A program made the position numbers and the translations under genes. A stretch of DNA of 14,297 nt, taken from the NCBI GenBank assembly GCA_050743125.1, contig JBOGEB010000104.1, positions 1-14,297 on the forward strand. Reading direction: 5' to 3'. The DNA comes from JBOGEB01 sp050743125 (GTDB taxonomy: Bacteria > Actinomycetota > Nitriliruptoria > Euzebyales > Egibacteraceae). Shown here piece by piece: positions 7,366 to 14,171 of the stretch; within the stretch, counting starts at the first letter, position 1; each line of letters opens with the position of its first letter. The notes under the pieces were generated by a model that was not told the origin of the DNA, did not search any database, and saw nothing but the letters and a program-made list of their open reading frames with translations.

Positions 7366-7582
7366 CGGGACCGCCCCACCGGTCCATCGCCTGGTCGACG
7401 AGGTATTCCACCGCGGCGCAGGGAATCAGCAGCCGCCCCCGGAGCCTGACCGAGGGCAGGACTCCGTCCTCGACGTAGGCGTAGACCGTCGACAGCTTGA
7501 TCCCAAGACGAGCGGCGGTCTCGCGCGCCGTCCACGTCAGGCGCCCGTCCGGGGACGCCGAAGCTGTAGCATTGCCATGCAT
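7355..7582 (-). CDS. Excisionase-like helix-turn-helix protein
   Basis: A 75-aa protein with an HTH_17/MerR-like winged helix: LTWTARETAARLGIKLSTVY (about 15-34), then AYVEDGVLPSVRLRGRLLIP and AAVEYLVDQ. This is the size and pattern of excisionases and small regulators on actinobacterial integrative elements. The start is ATG 7582, with GGAGA 7-8 nt upstream. It is the first gene after the strong minus-strand promoter (about 140-nt leader) and overlaps the coupling gene by 11 bp. It would bend DNA at att sites for excision or act as a repressor. It is not next to the integrase gene, 5 kb away, which is unusual for xis/int pairs but does occur. Confidence 0.8.
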   Translation of the reverse strand: MHGNATASASPDGRLTWTARETAARLGIKLSTVYAYVEDGVLPSVRLRGRLLIPCAAVEYLVDQAMDRWGGPDVA

Positions 7583-7729
7583 CAGGAACTCTCCAAGGTC
7601 TCGATGCGTTCGGCCTCGGCACGGTCTGATCCACCACGCCGGGGCCTTTTCTTTTGCCAGGTCTTGCGGGACGATCCTTTTCGTCTATGCCGTTGTGAAT
7701 CGCCGGCTTCGTTCCGGATCTGCAGCAAC

Positions 7730-7757
7730 TGTATAGGGGGGGTCTACGGTCTGTCAA
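7730..7757 (-). promoter_or_regulatory. Sigma-70-type promoter for the transfer operon
   Basis: Read on the minus strand: -35 TTGACA (7757-7752), 16-nt spacer, -10 TATACA (7735-7730). This is close to consensus and the best promoter in the window. Transcription would start near 7723, giving a leader of about 140 nt before the excisionase-like gene. The -10 sits inside one arm of the palindrome, so access is probably controlled. Confidence 0.7.
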
Positions 7758-7764
7758 CCCCCTC

Positions 7765-7770
7765 TATACA
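7765..7770 (+). promoter_or_regulatory. -10 element (TATACA) for the HTH-phosphatase operon
   Basis: TATACA lies in the right palindrome arm. There is no clear -35 at 16-18 nt. Transcription would begin around 7777, next to an in-frame GTG (7779), and 29 nt before the better GTG with a ribosome site (7806). Confidence 0.45.
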
Positions 7771-7805
7771 CTTGGCTCGTGAACAGACAGCCCAGGAGTC
7801 CAGCA

Positions 7806-8645
7806 GTGAGTGAGGAGTTCGAGCGCATCGCCGCGATCGGTGACCCCGAGACGCGAGCCCGCGAGGCGGGTGAGGCGATGACCTACCACCAAGACCTCGT
7901 GACCAAGCTCGCGCGTGTCCGACGGGCCGCGGTCGCGGAGCTGCGCGCCACCGGCCTGTCGTACGCGCAGGTCGCTCAGCGGCTGGGCGTGACCCGCGGG
8001 CGCATCGCCCAGCTAGGCGTCGATTACGGGCCGGAGCGCAGGTTCTTCGGCGGTGAGCTGATCACCATCTCGATCCCCCTGCGCGCAGCCAGCCTCCTCG
8101 AGGACCGGCTGGTCATCGCGCAGGAGGACGAGCAGGCGGCCACACAACTCGCCGACCTCGCCGAACGCATGGACCTCGCGACGACCCGCCAGCACGTCTT
8201 ACCGACTGGCGAGGTCGACTTCACTCCTGATGCGCTGGTGCTGATCTGCGGGCCGAAGTCCTCGGCAGTGGTCAACGAGCTGATCGCCACCACCGACCCA
8301 ATCCTGGAGTTCTCACCCGACGACGCAGGCCGGTGGCGGCTGTTGAACAGAGCGACCGGCACGGAGTTCGTCTCTCCCATGGATCGGGAGCCCAAGGAGG
8401 AACGGGACTACGCCTACCTCGCACGACTCAAGCGGCCGGATGGGCGGCCATTCCTGCTCATCGCGGGCACCCACGCCATCGGCTCCCTGGGGGTCGTCCA
8501 CTTCCTGTCACAGGCCTCGACTCTCGTGTGGTTGTACGAGGAGGTGGAGCTGAGCCCGTTCTCCATGGTGGTCGGCTCCGCGTTCGCCGGCTCCCCCCGC
8601 CGGATTGTCTCCAGCGAAGCGATCACCCCACCGCGCCGTCACTGA
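7806..8645 (+). CDS. HTH DNA-binding protein with unknown C-terminal sensor-like domain
   Basis: A 279-aa protein from GTG 7806, chosen because AGGAG (7794-7798) lies 7 nt upstream. An in-frame GTG at 7779 would add 9 residues and would suit a leaderless transcript. Residues 30-45 are helical, and ATGLSYAQVAQRLGVTRGRI (48-67) is a sigma-region-4-like or LuxR-like helix-turn-helix. From about 84 a separate domain follows: ELITISIPLRAASLL, then ALVLICGPKSSAVVNELI (143-160), ILEFSPDDAGRWRLLNRATG, DYAYLARLKRPDGRPFLLIA (201-220) and GTHAIGSLGVVHFL (221-234). I do not recognise this domain; the alternating beta strands and GPKSS turn suggest an alpha/beta ligand-sensing or nucleotide-related fold. 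The phosphatase gene starts 3 nt after its stop. It probably binds the palindrome upstream and regulates itself and the transfer operon (inference). Confidence 0.72.
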   Translation: MSEEFERIAAIGDPETRAREAGEAMTYHQDLVTKLARVRRAAVAELRATGLSYAQVAQRLGVTRGRIAQLGVDYGPERRFFGGELITISIPLRAASLLEDRLVIAQEDEQAATQLADLAERMDLATTRQHVLPTGEVDFTPDALVLICGPKSSAVVNELIATTDPILEFSPDDAGRWRLLNRATGTEFVSPMDREPKEERDYAYLARLKRPDGRPFLLIAGTHAIGSLGVVHFLSQASTLVWLYEEVELSPFSMVVGSAFAGSPRRIVSSEAITPPRRH

Positions 8646-8648
8646 CCC

Positions 8649-9575
8649 ATGAGCGTGATGTTCGCCACCGCTGCGGGCCTGGGCAAAAGCTGTAACGAGG
8701 ACCTTTGTGGCGCCAGCAGCAACACCGCGTGGATGCTCGACGGCGCGAGCGTCCCGGCCGGGATGGACACCTGCTGTGAGGGGGACGCGGTGTGGTACGT
8801 CCATCGCCTCGCAGATGCGTTGAGTAGGAACCTGGCTGCTCAGCCCCGGGCAGACTTGCGTGAGGTACTGGCGGACGCCATCGACACGGTGCGATACGAG
8901 CACGATGCCACCTGCTGGCGGGGGAGTGGCCAGACACTCGATCCCTCGGCCACAGTGACGCTCGTCCGCCGCCGAGCCCGAGCCCTCGACTACCTTGTGC
9001 TCGGCGACACCGCTGTACTGCTCGACACCGGTGCCGGCGTCATCTGCCACAGTGACCGTCGCCTGGCAGATGTCGGAGCTCCCATCCGCGAGAAAATCCA
9101 TCAGCACCTGCGCTGCGGCGGCGGCTACGACGGCTCGGCACACCGGGCACTGGTCAACCGACTCGTCGAGTACGAGCGCATGGCGCGCAACACAGCCGGC
9201 GGCTACTGGATTGCCAGCGACGACCCCGCCGCGGCATTCCAGGCCCTCACTGGTTCATACCGGATAGGGCAGCGCCTCGGGGAAGTGCGCAGACTGGCGC
9301 TCCTCACCGACGGCGCCCAACGGGCCGTCACCCACTTCGGCGTGCACGACTCCTGGGCTGCGTTGATGACAGCACTGGTAGCCGACGGTCCGCACGCCTG
9401 TATCCAGGCCGTCAGGGCTGCCGAAACCCTCGATCCCGACGGCCGCAGCTTTCCCCGCACCAAGCCAAGCGACGACGCAACCGTTCTTGTCTGGGATCTG
9501 ATGGGCGAGTGCGGGGCGAATCAATTCAAGGACGTCGTGTCACTGTGGACGAGGCGTCGTTCATGCACCGCGTAG
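8649..9575 (+). CDS. PP2C (PPM) family protein phosphatase-like protein
   Basis: A 308-aa protein with PPM signatures: NED (16-18), WMLDGAS (28-34, metal-binding Asp), VLGDTAVLL (117-125), ALLTDGA (217-223) and a terminal DDATVLVWDL (275-284). These are the spaced Asp motifs that bind Mn/Mg in Ser/Thr phosphatases of this class. The protein is slightly longer than the minimal 240-residue domain because of an insert at about 140-215. The start is ATG 8649, 3 nt after the HTH gene's stop, with no ribosome site, so translation is probably coupled. No membrane segment is seen. It could dephosphorylate or otherwise reset the HTH protein or another host factor; the substrate is unknown. Its first residues (FATAAGLGKSCNED) match PP2C starts, so the annotated start is sound. 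Confidence 0.8.
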   Translation: MSVMFATAAGLGKSCNEDLCGASSNTAWMLDGASVPAGMDTCCEGDAVWYVHRLADALSRNLAAQPRADLREVLADAIDTVRYEHDATCWRGSGQTLDPSATVTLVRRRARALDYLVLGDTAVLLDTGAGVICHSDRRLADVGAPIREKIHQHLRCGGGYDGSAHRALVNRLVEYERMARNTAGGYWIASDDPAAAFQALTGSYRIGQRLGEVRRLALLTDGAQRAVTHFGVHDSWAALMTALVADGPHACIQAVRAAETLDPDGRSFPRTKPSDDATVLVWDLMGECGANQFKDVVSLWTRRRSCTA

Positions 9576-9591
9576 CGCCAGGTATCTGGCG
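9576..9591 (+). terminator. Hairpin directly after the phosphatase stop codon
   Basis: CGCCAG, loop GTAT, CTGGCG: a perfect 6-bp stem immediately after the TAG. There is no T-run. A second perfect palindrome, AGCGGGCCCGCT (9612-9623), follows in the 154-bp gap between this gene and the convergent NTPase gene; either or both could stop transcription. Confidence 0.45.
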
Positions 9592-9729
9592 GATGGGTCC
9601 CCTTCGCGATCAGCGGGCCCGCTTTCACACTTCTGAGCAACAGGATTCTCTTGGCGACCCCCGCCGAGATTTGTGTCAGCTTTGCGACACGCGTTGACGT
9701 CCTTGCAGCGCGGCAGGCGTGATTCGTAC

Positions 9730-11757
9730 TCACGCTGGTTTGAGCGCGGCGGGGTAGCGAGCTACGGGTGCGTTCGCGGGGGCACCGGGCCCGGAGGGGA
9801 GCTGGCCGCACTGGCGCACGTAGCGACGGTCGGCGCCGATCAGCTGGTTCCATTCGTCTTGTGAGAGATTGCGTCCGGCCAGCTGGCAGGCCTGGTCAAT
9901 CCAGGTCGCTGGTGCGGCCCACAGCCGCACGGTCTGGTCTTCGCTGGTGGTGGCGAGTTGTTTGCCGTCGGGGCTGAACGCCACCGACAAGACCGTGCCG
10001 GTGTGGCCGGTCAGTGGCTGGCCGAGCGGCTGGTGGGAGTCCACGTCCCACAGCCGCACGGTCTGGTCTTCGCTGGTGGTGGCGAGTTGTTTGCCGTCGG
10101 GGCTGAACGCCACCGACCTGACCCAGTCGGTGTGGCCGGTCAGTGCGGTTCTCGCGTGCAAAGGTCTCGACAGGGATGACTCGAGGCTGCCCAACGCCTC
10201 ACGCGTATTCGCGATGCCCAGCGCCTGCAGGCTGAGTAGCAGCGCCACCTCCGGTCGACGATCTTGCAGGAGGTTGGCGGTGGCTGCCAGACCTTGCGCC
10301 TCGGCCACGCGGGCTTGCCGCTGGGCCTGGTAGACAGTGAATCCGGACAGGACCAGGACGGCGGTGAGCAAGCCGGCGAGCACGCGGATCCTCCGCCGGT
10401 CACGGTTGCGCCTGCGGCGGTCCTGGCGGGCGCTGTCCTCGATGTAGCCGACGAGATGCTCGGGCAGGTCGCCTCGACGCTCACCTAGCTGGCGTTCGGC
10501 CTGTTCTAACGCGTTGCCGCGGAGCAGCTGCTCGGGGTCGTGGGCGATGCGCTGGCCGCGGCTGTCGGCCCACGCGCGGTAGTTGACCTCCACGCGCCAC
10601 AGCCAGACGCGGAACTCGCGGTCGCCCTCCAGCCACTCGCACAACCGGCTCCAGTGGCGCAGCAGGCTGTCGTGGATCAGCTCGTACGTCGGCTCGCCGC
10701 TGCCCGGATCGCGCCCGGTGACGAGCAGCCGCCGGTCCGCCAGTACCCCCGCGACCTGGCCCAGCTGGGAGTCGTCACGCAGCACCGGGGCCAGTTGAGA
10801 CCGGCGCCGCCGTCTCCGGGTCAGCGGCAGGTCGGGGTGCGCGTCTTGCGGGTCCTCGACCAGCTCGATGAGCAACCGTCGCGCCACGGTTCGCTGGTGT
10901 TCGGGAAGCGCGCTGAAGGCGTGATCACAACGGCCGGCCAACGCTCCGGTCAACCCGCCGATCTGCCGGTAACGCTCGCGGGTCAGCTCACCGTCAGTGC
11001 GGGCTTCCCACAGCTCGGTCAGGGCGAACTCCAGCAGCGGCAGGACCGTGGTCGGCGCCGTATCCGGCTCCCCGCCACCGGCAGCCCCGGCGGGGCCGCT
11101 GGCGATAGCGTGGGCGATGATGTCATCGACGAGCCCCGGTTCGACGGCGATGCCAGCCTGGCCGGCAGGCTCGGCGATCATGGCGGCCAGTTCTTGGCGA
11201 CGCAGCGTGGCCGGCATGTTCACCAGCTGCTGCTTGAGGCGGCGCATCAGCGCAGGAGTACTGGCCGCCAGCTGGCTGTAGAACTCGTCCCGCATCACCA
11301 GCAGCATGGTGGCCTGGGGTTGCAACGCTGCCAGGCTAGAGAGCTGGTCGAGTAGCCGTCGCCGGACTGGCGGAGGCGTGGAGGAGCCGAACAGCTCCTC
11401 GAACTGGTCCACGACCAGCACCAGACGGTCACAACCGGGGTGGTCAGCGAGCCAGCGGCTGACCGCCTCGGCAAACCCCTGACCGGCGCCGGCCAGCCCC
11501 GCGCGATCCAACTCGGCGAACGGATCGCTGCCTGGGCGGGCGGTCATTACCGCCCAGCGGCGGCTTCCGGGCAACGCTCCGCCGGCCAGCGCGGGCAGTA
11601 CACCGGCTTGGACCAGCGAGGTCTTGCCACTGCCCGACGGTCCCAACAAGGCCACCAGCCTGGGTGTCCCGTCAAGACGGAACCTGCCCAAGACGAGGTC
11701 GACCGCGTGCTCCCGTCCGAAGAACCATGCGGTGTCCTCGCTGGTGAAGTGGCTCAA
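9730..11757 (-). CDS. nSTAND NTPase with transmembrane segment and two WD40 repeats
   Basis: A 675-aa protein from TTG 11757; the frame stays open upstream to the TAG at 11814-11812. Walker A is LLGPSGSGKTS (37-47), Walker B LVLVVDQFEELF (112-123), and VMRDEFY (154-160) is the following strand. LLEFALTELW (241-250) and ELIHDSLLRHW (359-369) are typical of the nSTAND1 helical region. A basic stretch and membrane helix (RRRIRVLAGLLTAVLVLSGF, 454-473) follow, then WD40 blades at about 541-582 and 584-616, and a family-type tail (QACQLAGRNLSQDEWNQLIG, 622-641). STAND NTPases act as ligand-triggered switches that assemble on sensing. Two blades are far fewer than a normal 7-blade propeller. The residues just before the TTG (CPYRG-L-SHF) are the conserved start of this domain in fused proteins, so the TTG cuts through it, and a ribosome site is lacking. 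See the note on the TAG codon. Confidence 0.85.
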   Translation of the reverse strand: MSHFTSEDTAWFFGREHAVDLVLGRFRLDGTPRLVALLGPSGSGKTSLVQAGVLPALAGGALPGSRRWAVMTARPGSDPFAELDRAGLAGAGQGFAEAVSRWLADHPGCDRLVLVVDQFEELFGSSTPPPVRRRLLDQLSSLAALQPQATMLLVMRDEFYSQLAASTPALMRRLKQQLVNMPATLRRQELAAMIAEPAGQAGIAVEPGLVDDIIAHAIASGPAGAAGGGEPDTAPTTVLPLLEFALTELWEARTDGELTRERYRQIGGLTGALAGRCDHAFSALPEHQRTVARRLLIELVEDPQDAHPDLPLTRRRRRRSQLAPVLRDDSQLGQVAGVLADRRLLVTGRDPGSGEPTYELIHDSLLRHWSRLCEWLEGDREFRVWLWRVEVNYRAWADSRGQRIAHDPEQLLRGNALEQAERQLGERRGDLPEHLVGYIEDSARQDRRRRNRDRRRIRVLAGLLTAVLVLSGFTVYQAQRQARVAEAQGLAATANLLQDRRPEVALLLSLQALGIANTREALGSLESSLSRPLHARTALTGHTDWVRSVAFSPDGKQLATTSEDQTVRLWDVDSHQPLGQPLTGHTGTVLSVAFSPDGKQLATTSEDQTVRLWAAPATWIDQACQLAGRNLSQDEWNQLIGADRRYVRQCGQLPSGPGAPANAPVARYPAALKPA
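9918..10117 (-). repeat. 71-bp perfect direct repeat within the WD40 region
   Basis: 9918-9988 and 10047-10117 are identical over 71 bp, with a 129-bp period (exactly 43 codons). A further near-identical tract (9999-10016 and 10128-10145) continues the period. Both copies encode SVAFSPDGKQLATTSEDQTV, so the two WD40 blades are recent copies or a homogenised pair. Confidence 0.95.
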
Positions 11758-11811
11758 CCCCCGGTATGGACAGATTTCCCCCGCTGGGAGCGCTGGACCG
11801 AACCTTCGCAG

Positions 11812-12423
11812 CTACTCGGCAGGGATGAGGTAGGCGGTTTCGGTTCCCCGCCCCAACCGGTCGGGGGCAGTGACCGCGTCGACCATGCCGACGACGAGGC
11901 CGGTGCGCTCGTCCACCGCGGGGGCGCCGCTGAAGCCTTCGGTGATCTCGGTGGCCTCTCGCAGCTGCACCCACAGGTGACCGGCGTCGCTGGTCAGCCG
12001 GTCGCCGACGACGCCGTACCCGTGATGCCCTCCGGCAGGAGCGTTGATGGGGAACCCGAACGCGTTCACCCGACGTCCCACCAACGCGCGCTCCGCCAGC
12101 CGCAGCGGCCTCGCCTGCTCCGGCGGCGACCCCGCCATCCGCAGGAACGCGACGTCTCCCTGGTCTGGGCCCTGCCACCACTCGGTGATGATTTCGGCTG
12201 GGCGGTCCTGGCCGTCTAGGTGCGGGAAGCGCACCATGACGGGTCCGGCAGGCGGCGAGCCGTCCCCTCGACCGTTTCCGGCGATCACGTGCGCGCACGA
12301 GACGACCACCCCGCCCTCCAGGAGGAACCCGGTTCCCGCGCACTCGCCCCGGCTGTCGAGCACCTGAACGACGCTGCGCCGCAGATCCCTGCGGTCGCCA
12401 TCGAGGCCGTCCCGGTCACCCAT
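11812..12423 (-). CDS. Trypsin-like serine peptidase
   Basis: A 203-aa chymotrypsin/trypsin-fold peptidase with a full catalytic triad: H45 in VVSCAHVI, D90 in GDVAFLRM, S165 in EGFSGAPAV. GTGFLLEGG (31-39) precedes the His strand as usual. There is no signal peptide or propeptide, so it acts in the cytoplasm and is presumably kept inactive until triggered. The start ATG 12423 overlaps the Trypco1 gene by 8 bp (ATGGGTGA). The protein ends AYLIPAE at a TAG; the same frame then continues for 18 open codons (including CPYRG) into the NTPase gene. In related systems the peptidase is often the N-terminal effector domain of a single STAND protein. Either this is a split version or a nonsense codon has separated the effector from its switch. 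Confidence 0.88.
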   Translation of the reverse strand: MGDRDGLDGDRRDLRRSVVQVLDSRGECAGTGFLLEGGVVVSCAHVIAGNGRGDGSPPAGPVMVRFPHLDGQDRPAEIITEWWQGPDQGDVAFLRMAGSPPEQARPLRLAERALVGRRVNAFGFPINAPAGGHHGYGVVGDRLTSDAGHLWVQLREATEITEGFSGAPAVDERTGLVVGMVDAVTAPDRLGRGTETAYLIPAE

Positions 12424-12742
12424 CGGCGGGGCGGGCCTCCCGCCAGTGCAGCGTGACGGCGAAGTTGCACTCGCCGGCGGTCTTGGTGATCACCGCTCCC
12501 GCCTCCGCGGTCAGCTTGATCCCGAACGCCACGCAGACCTCCGAGGGTTTGGCCTCGCGAAGCTTGTCCAGCATTGCGGTGGCTGCCGGGATCAGTGGTG
12601 CCAGCGCCGCCTGGAGCGTCTGCGCCGCTTGCCCCGCCACCTGGCCGGGCCTACCCGCCTTCACTACCCCGGCCTCGTGAGGGTCGACCTCCACGACCAG
12701 CGTGCCGCCGCTCTCCAACGGCACGCCCATCAACTCCGCCAT
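12416..12742 (-). CDS. Trypco1 (CU044_2847-type) trypsin-co-occurring protein
   Basis: A 108-aa protein. ATG 12742 is chosen because GGAGG lies 5 nt upstream and family members start MAEL. The frame is open 49 codons further upstream, but that part does not look conserved. Residues 5-25 (MGVPLESGGTLVVEVDPHEA) form the beta-hairpin start, then AGRPGQVAGQAAQTL, a helix to about 62, and the closing VAFGIKLTAEAGAVITKTAG (71-90) with CNFAVTLHW. This is the known Trypco1 pattern, a small domain encoded beside trypsin/STAND genes and thought to regulate or tether the peptidase. It overlaps the peptidase start by 8 bp, so the two are translated together. The promoter is not obvious in the 174 bp upstream. 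Confidence 0.85.
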   Translation of the reverse strand: MAELMGVPLESGGTLVVEVDPHEAGVVKAGRPGQVAGQAAQTLQAALAPLIPAATAMLDKLREAKPSEVCVAFGIKLTAEAGAVITKTAGECNFAVTLHWREARPADG

Positions 12743-12877
12743 GTGCACCTCCGGCGTGATCCAGCCAAGCCCTGCTCCCATGATGAAGCACAACTCGGGC
12801 TTGCATACGAGAGGAGAGGGCGGGGGCTTACTGAGATACGTCCGGCCCTCGGTGAGAACCGTGGTCTCGACGCACGG

Positions 12878-12894
12878 CCCATAGCCCATAGCCC
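12878..12894. repeat. Short tandem repeat CCCATAG
   Basis: Two full copies and a partial third copy of CCCATAG lie between the integrase gene and the Trypco1 gene. A role is unknown; it may be chance or a protein-binding site. Confidence 0.4.
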
Positions 12895-12907
12895 AGAGCC
12901 CGGGCTT

Positions 12908-12941
12908 CCGGCCAGACTAGGGCTTGCCCGTGGCTGGCCGG
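12908..12941 (-). terminator. Nested stem-loop across the integrase stop codon
   Basis: CCGGCCAG (12908-12915) pairs with CTGGCCGG (12934-12941). Inside is GGGC-TT-GCCC (12920-12929), with symmetric 4-nt internal loops. The integrase TAG (12919-12917) lies in one internal loop. A GC-rich terminator or int mRNA control element is plausible; there is no U-tract. Confidence 0.4.
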
Positions 12942-14068
12942 GGCACGGTTCCCGCGAGGATCTCCGCCGCGCGTTGATCCGGTGCGGGCAAGAAGTGGGT
13001 GTAGACCCGGAGGGTGGTGCCGCCGTCGCCGTGGCCCAGGCGGCCGGCGGCGGTGCGGAGGTCGACGCCGCGGGTGAGCATCTGGGTGGCGGCATAGTGG
13101 CGGAGGCTGCGGAGGGTGACATGGACGCCGAGGCGTGAGGACAACCGTTGGATACGACGGGTCAGCGAGTCCGGCAGGACCGGCTCGCGCCCGTCCACGG
13201 CGGACGAGAACACGTACCCGTCCGGCTGCACCCCAGTCCCGCACGCCGAGGCTCGTTCCTCGCACCGGGCACGGTGCTCGCCCAGGATCTCCGCGGTCAC
13301 CTTGTCGAGCGCGACCCGTCGAGACTGGTGAGTCTTGGTGTCCTTCTCCCGCCGCTCGCGCCCCCGATGGACGAAGCTGCGGGCGATCAGCACGTACCCG
13401 TCGTCCAGTCGAACATGTGACCAGCGCAGGCCGCACAGCTCGCCGCGGCGTGCCCCGGTGATCATCGCCAGCCAGAGCAACGTCCCCAGATCAGGATCAC
13501 GCGCCCACGCGGCCTCCAGGAACCGCGTCACCTCCTCCGGCGTGGGCGGCTCGACGTCCTGGCGGACGAACCGGGGCACCGTGGCCAGCTCTGCGGGGTT
13601 GTCGGGGATCCAACCCCACTTGACCGCCAGCCCGAGCGCGGCCCGGAGGATGAAGTGGATCTTGCGCACGGTCGAGCCGGCGAGCGGTCGCCCGCCCACG
13701 CCGCCGCGCTTGCGGAGCTCGGCGTAGAACTGGTCGAGGGTCTCGACGGTGAGCTTGCGGACCTGGACGCCACCGAGGGCGGGGAGGATCTTGGTGGCGA
13801 TGCAGCGCTCGTAGCCGTCGCGAGTCGTGAACTCGTGGTCGGCGGTGTCGAGCCACCGGGCGAGCAGCTCGGCGACTGTGGCCTTGTTGCCGCTCACCCG
13901 ACCCCGGTCGATCTCGCCGAGCAGCCGGGTGCGCAGGACCTCGGCCTCCTTGCGGGTCTTCGCGGTGCCGGTACGCCGCCGCTCCTTGCCGGTCAGCGGA
14001 TCCCGGCCCGCGTAGATGAAGACCTCGTAGGTGCCGTTCGCCCGCTTCCTGATATGACCGCGCGCCAT
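12917..14068 (-). CDS. int: Tyrosine site-specific integrase
   Basis: A 383-aa phage-type tyrosine recombinase from ATG 14068 (MARGHIRKRANG). A GTG at 14077 would add three residues but overlaps the likely -10. The N-terminal arm-binding domain (1-55) contains GTYEVFIYAGRDPLTGKERR. The SAM-like core-binding domain (about 62-155) has TVAELLARWL and STVRKIHFILRAALGLAV. The catalytic domain (about 170-375) holds R207 in GARRGELCGLRW, K245 in DTKTHQSRR, R323 in LRSLRHYAAT, H346 in GRLGHGD and nucleophile Y356 in TLRVYTHF. The HxxR box reads R320-S-L-R323, so its first His is Arg. The gene lies 103 bp from the 3' end of tRNA-Thr and points away from it, the usual layout for integration into a tRNA gene. 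It would catalyse integration and, with an excisionase, excision. Confidence 0.93.
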   Translation of the reverse strand: MARGHIRKRANGTYEVFIYAGRDPLTGKERRRTGTAKTRKEAEVLRTRLLGEIDRGRVSGNKATVAELLARWLDTADHEFTTRDGYERCIATKILPALGGVQVRKLTVETLDQFYAELRKRGGVGGRPLAGSTVRKIHFILRAALGLAVKWGWIPDNPAELATVPRFVRQDVEPPTPEEVTRFLEAAWARDPDLGTLLWLAMITGARRGELCGLRWSHVRLDDGYVLIARSFVHRGRERREKDTKTHQSRRVALDKVTAEILGEHRARCEERASACGTGVQPDGYVFSSAVDGREPVLPDSLTRRIQRLSSRLGVHVTLRSLRHYAATQMLTRGVDLRTAAGRLGHGDGGTTLRVYTHFLPAPDQRAAEILAGTVPRPATGKP

Positions 14069-14075
14069 GGGCGGC

Positions 14076-14081
14076 ACTGTA
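14076..14081 (-). promoter_or_regulatory. Likely -10 (TACAGT) of a leaderless integrase promoter
   Basis: TACAGT on the minus strand ends 7 nt before the ATG at 14068, so the transcript would start at or next to the start codon. No strong -35 is seen. The GTG at 14077 lies partly within this hexamer, which argues against it as the start. Confidence 0.45.
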
Positions 14082-14171
14082 GCACGCCAGCCGTCAGCAT
14101 GGCCGTTAGCAAGACCGTCGTGCTCCGCAGGACCGCTCGAAGATTAGCCCTGCTACCTGGCCTTTCTCTAG

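Larger units (their letters stand above)
7730..7770. promoter_or_regulatory. 41-bp palindromic operator between divergent promoters
   Basis: The left arm TGTATAGGGGGGGT (7730-7743) and right arm ACCCCCTCTATACA (7757-7770) are inverted copies with 13 of 14 positions matching, centred at 7750. Each arm contains a -10 hexamer, one facing each way. A dimeric repressor bound here would block both promoters. The likeliest ligands are the adjacent HTH protein (7806) or the excisionase-like protein. Confidence 0.65.

Noticed and set aside
7779..7805. Upstream GTG start for the HTH protein
   Set aside because: AGGAG is well placed for GTG 7806 instead. Kept only as a leaderless alternative because of the -10 at 7765.
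10540..11355. 271-codon plus-strand open frame opposite the NTPase gene
   Set aside because: Antisense shadow. The minus strand carries clear Walker and nSTAND motifs over the same bases.
12743..12889. 49-codon N-terminal extension of the Trypco1 protein
   Set aside because: GGAGG sits 5 nt before ATG 12742 and the family begins MAEL; the extension does not look like a domain.
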